Assembly: GCA_965644315.1 (NCBI GenBank)
Contig: CBFFRQ010000051.1
Span: 1-64,000, forward strand
Direction: 5' to 3'
Length of the DNA: 64,000 nucleotides
Source of the DNA: Caecitellus pseudoparvulus
Taxonomy: Eukaryota > Bigyra: Bicosoecida
The first letter of the stretch is position 1. Every line of letters begins with the position of its first letter. A model generated the notes under the pieces. It saw nothing but the letters and a program-made list of their open reading frames with translations, was not told where the DNA came from and searched no databases. The position numbers were made by a program, and so were the translations under genes. Below are positions 62,748 to 64,000 of the stretch, piece by piece.

Positions 62748-64000
62748 TTACCCGTGCTGCCGAGACCCTCGTCGTGGCTGCGCCTGCCGCCCATCGCCCT
62801 CCATTTCCGCAGCAAGGGCAGACGCCAGAGTCTCCCGCCCATGCCCTTGGCTCTGCCCGCTGCCCCCCGCCACGCGCCACACGTCATCAGCCACCGAATG
62901 CACAGCAGTCAATAGCGCCTCATCGTCCAAACCCTCCTCAGTAAATGAACTGGAGCCGTGCAGCTGCTCATCGCTGTGGCTTGCTGTGTGGCGGCTGCGC
63001 AGCGCTGCGCCGTGGCCGCGCGGCTGCTGCTGCTGCTGTTGCTGCAACGCAGCGGGGTGGCTGCCTCGAACGGCTGCTCGTCCGCGTGCTGCGGCGGCTT
63101 TCTGCCGCTCGGCGTCCAGCTCAGCCTGCAGTGCGTTGACTTCTGCCTCCAGGGCTGCAATTCTCTTGCGAGACAGCTGCACTTCGGAGCGTTCGCGCTG
63201 GCGTGCGGATTTCGCCTTGGCAGCCTCCTTCCGCGCTGCGTCACGGTCGGCGACGAGCTTGCCCACCTCCCCCTTCAACTTGGTCATGGTGCTTTCCATG
63301 ACATCTCGGTACAACTCGTAGTCCTTCACTTCGCTGCGCGCCTCCTTCAGCGCTGCCTTGAGTTTGCGCACGTTCCCACTGCTGCCGCCACCCGCACTGC
63401 CAGCCTCCGCCAGCGCCCTTTGCAAGCGAGAAATCTCCCCCTCAGCAGCCGCCTGCGCCGTTTCCGCGTCATCTGCACGGGCTGCAGCCGCTTCTGCAAC
63501 ACTACGCAGACGCCCTGCCTCTGCACGGGACGCTTCCAGCGCACTCAGCATGGCGCCAAACCAGCGTGCGTCGTCGTCACCCTGTGCGGCACGCTGCTCC
63601 ATTCGCAGCGCCACGGCACCAGCTTCGTCCATGCTGGGCACAGAGCTGGGGCGCATGCCAGACCAGGCACCACTGGAGGGCGACCCCGCCCCGCGGGACG
63701 TCTGCACGGGTGATGTGGGGGGTGCTGGTGCGTCGGCGGGCGTTTCGGCACTGGTTGGCGGCAGGGGCGGTACACGAGGCACTGCACGCTGCGAGGCTGC
63801 CTCCTGCCCCCCCCTGCCCACTGCCGGCAGACTGTCTGCAGCAGATGGCTGGCTGCTGGGGGAGCTGTGCACAGAGTGGCCGGCAGAGGGGGAGGGGCCC
63901 TGAGGGGGGGTGGCACCCCCCCCCACCAGGCGCTGCAGCCTCTGAGCGAACTTCAGGCTGGCCACGCTGGCCGCTGCGTCGCCTGCGCTGTCCCGCACTG
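62748..64000 (-). CDS. Kinesin, C-terminal part (cut by window edge)
   Basis: The frame is open to the right end of the window, so the N-terminal motor domain lies outside. The first visible residues (AASVASLKFAQRLQRL) match the last helix of a kinesin motor domain. A Ser/Pro-rich linker of about 90 residues follows. Next come two coiled-coil stretches (ARWFGAMLSALEASRAEAGR and onwards; VRKLKAALKEARSEVKDYEL through IAALEAEVNALQAELDAERQ), a polyglutamine run, and a polar tail. The motor is therefore N-terminal to the coiled coil in the visible arrangement. By family, it moves along microtubules; the subfamily cannot be set from this part. A kinesin-14-like last helix is one possibility. Confidence 0.75.
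   Translation of the reverse strand, partial: VRDSAGDAAASVASLKFAQRLQRLVGGGATPPQGPSPSAGHSVHSSPSSQPSAADSLPAVGRGGQEAASQRAVPRVPPLPPTSAETPADAPAPPTSPVQTSRGAGSPSSGAWSGMRPSSVPSMDEAGAVALRMEQRAAQGDDDARWFGAMLSALEASRAEAGRLRSVAEAAAARADDAETAQAAAEGEISRLQRALAEAGSAGGGSSGNVRKLKAALKEARSEVKDYELYRDVMESTMTKLKGEVGKLVADRDAARKEAAKAKSARQRERSEVQLSRKRIAALEAEVNALQAELDAERQKAAAARGRAAVRGSHPAALQQQQQQQPRGHGAALRSRHTASHSDEQLHGSSSFTEEGLDDEALLTAVHSVADDVWRVAGGSGQSQGHGRETLASALAAEMEGDGRQAQPRRGSRQHG

Overview
This window looks like nuclear DNA of a GC-rich, compact, unicellular eukaryote (a protist or microalga; the lineage cannot be fixed from the sequence alone). Genes are tightly packed on both strands. Introns are short (about 63-125 nt), GT-AG, and mostly begin GTGNG. 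They are concentrated in the 5' part of genes, and several very long genes are nearly or fully intronless. I see no prokaryotic operons, insertion sequences, CRISPR arrays, rRNA or tRNA.

Layout. 1-2137 has no convincing gene. 2138-5609 (+) carries a nucleotide-sugar-transporter-like protein and a conserved EF-hand-like protein. 5675-18666 (-) carries a PQ-loop lysosomal/vacuolar amino-acid transporter, UDP-glucose:glycoprotein glucosyltransferase (UGGT) and the catalytic subunit of DNA polymerase alpha. 19125-20304 (+) is pyridoxal kinase. 20802-25997 (+) holds a cluster of ankyrin-like repeat genes, two intact and two decayed. 26287-38463 is a single-copy core: an uncharacterised basic protein, a UDP-glycosyltransferase, a multipass membrane protein, a fatty-acid-hydroxylase/sterol-desaturase family enzyme, and a 1928-residue RGG protein with cold-shock-like modules. 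38749-46642 (-) is a second, inverted cluster of five genes of the same ankyrin-like family. 47147-53957 (-) is a full-length ABCA-type transporter. 54404-62493 carries a two-RRM protein, a CDK9/12-like kinase, an outlying divergent member of the repeat family, a mitochondrial carnitine/acylcarnitine-type carrier, a weak hypothetical gene and a PDZ protein. The right edge cuts into a kinesin whose tail is encoded on the minus strand.

Most genes are ordinary housekeeping functions: replication, ER glycoprotein quality control, cofactor synthesis, transport and transcriptional kinase. The unusual element is the repeat family: about ten copies or remnants in two inverted clusters plus one outlier. 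They are built of a 38-residue ankyrin-like unit (114 nt), with a constant N-terminal module, a variable number of repeats whose loops differ strongly, and a nearly invariant C-terminal cassette. In most copies the intergenic spacers have been duplicated together with the genes. This looks like a rapidly expanding, recombining gene family that may serve diversified binding, but its function is unknown.

Exon limits were chosen by hand from splice signals, reading phase and family similarity. They are predictions; no transcript evidence was available.
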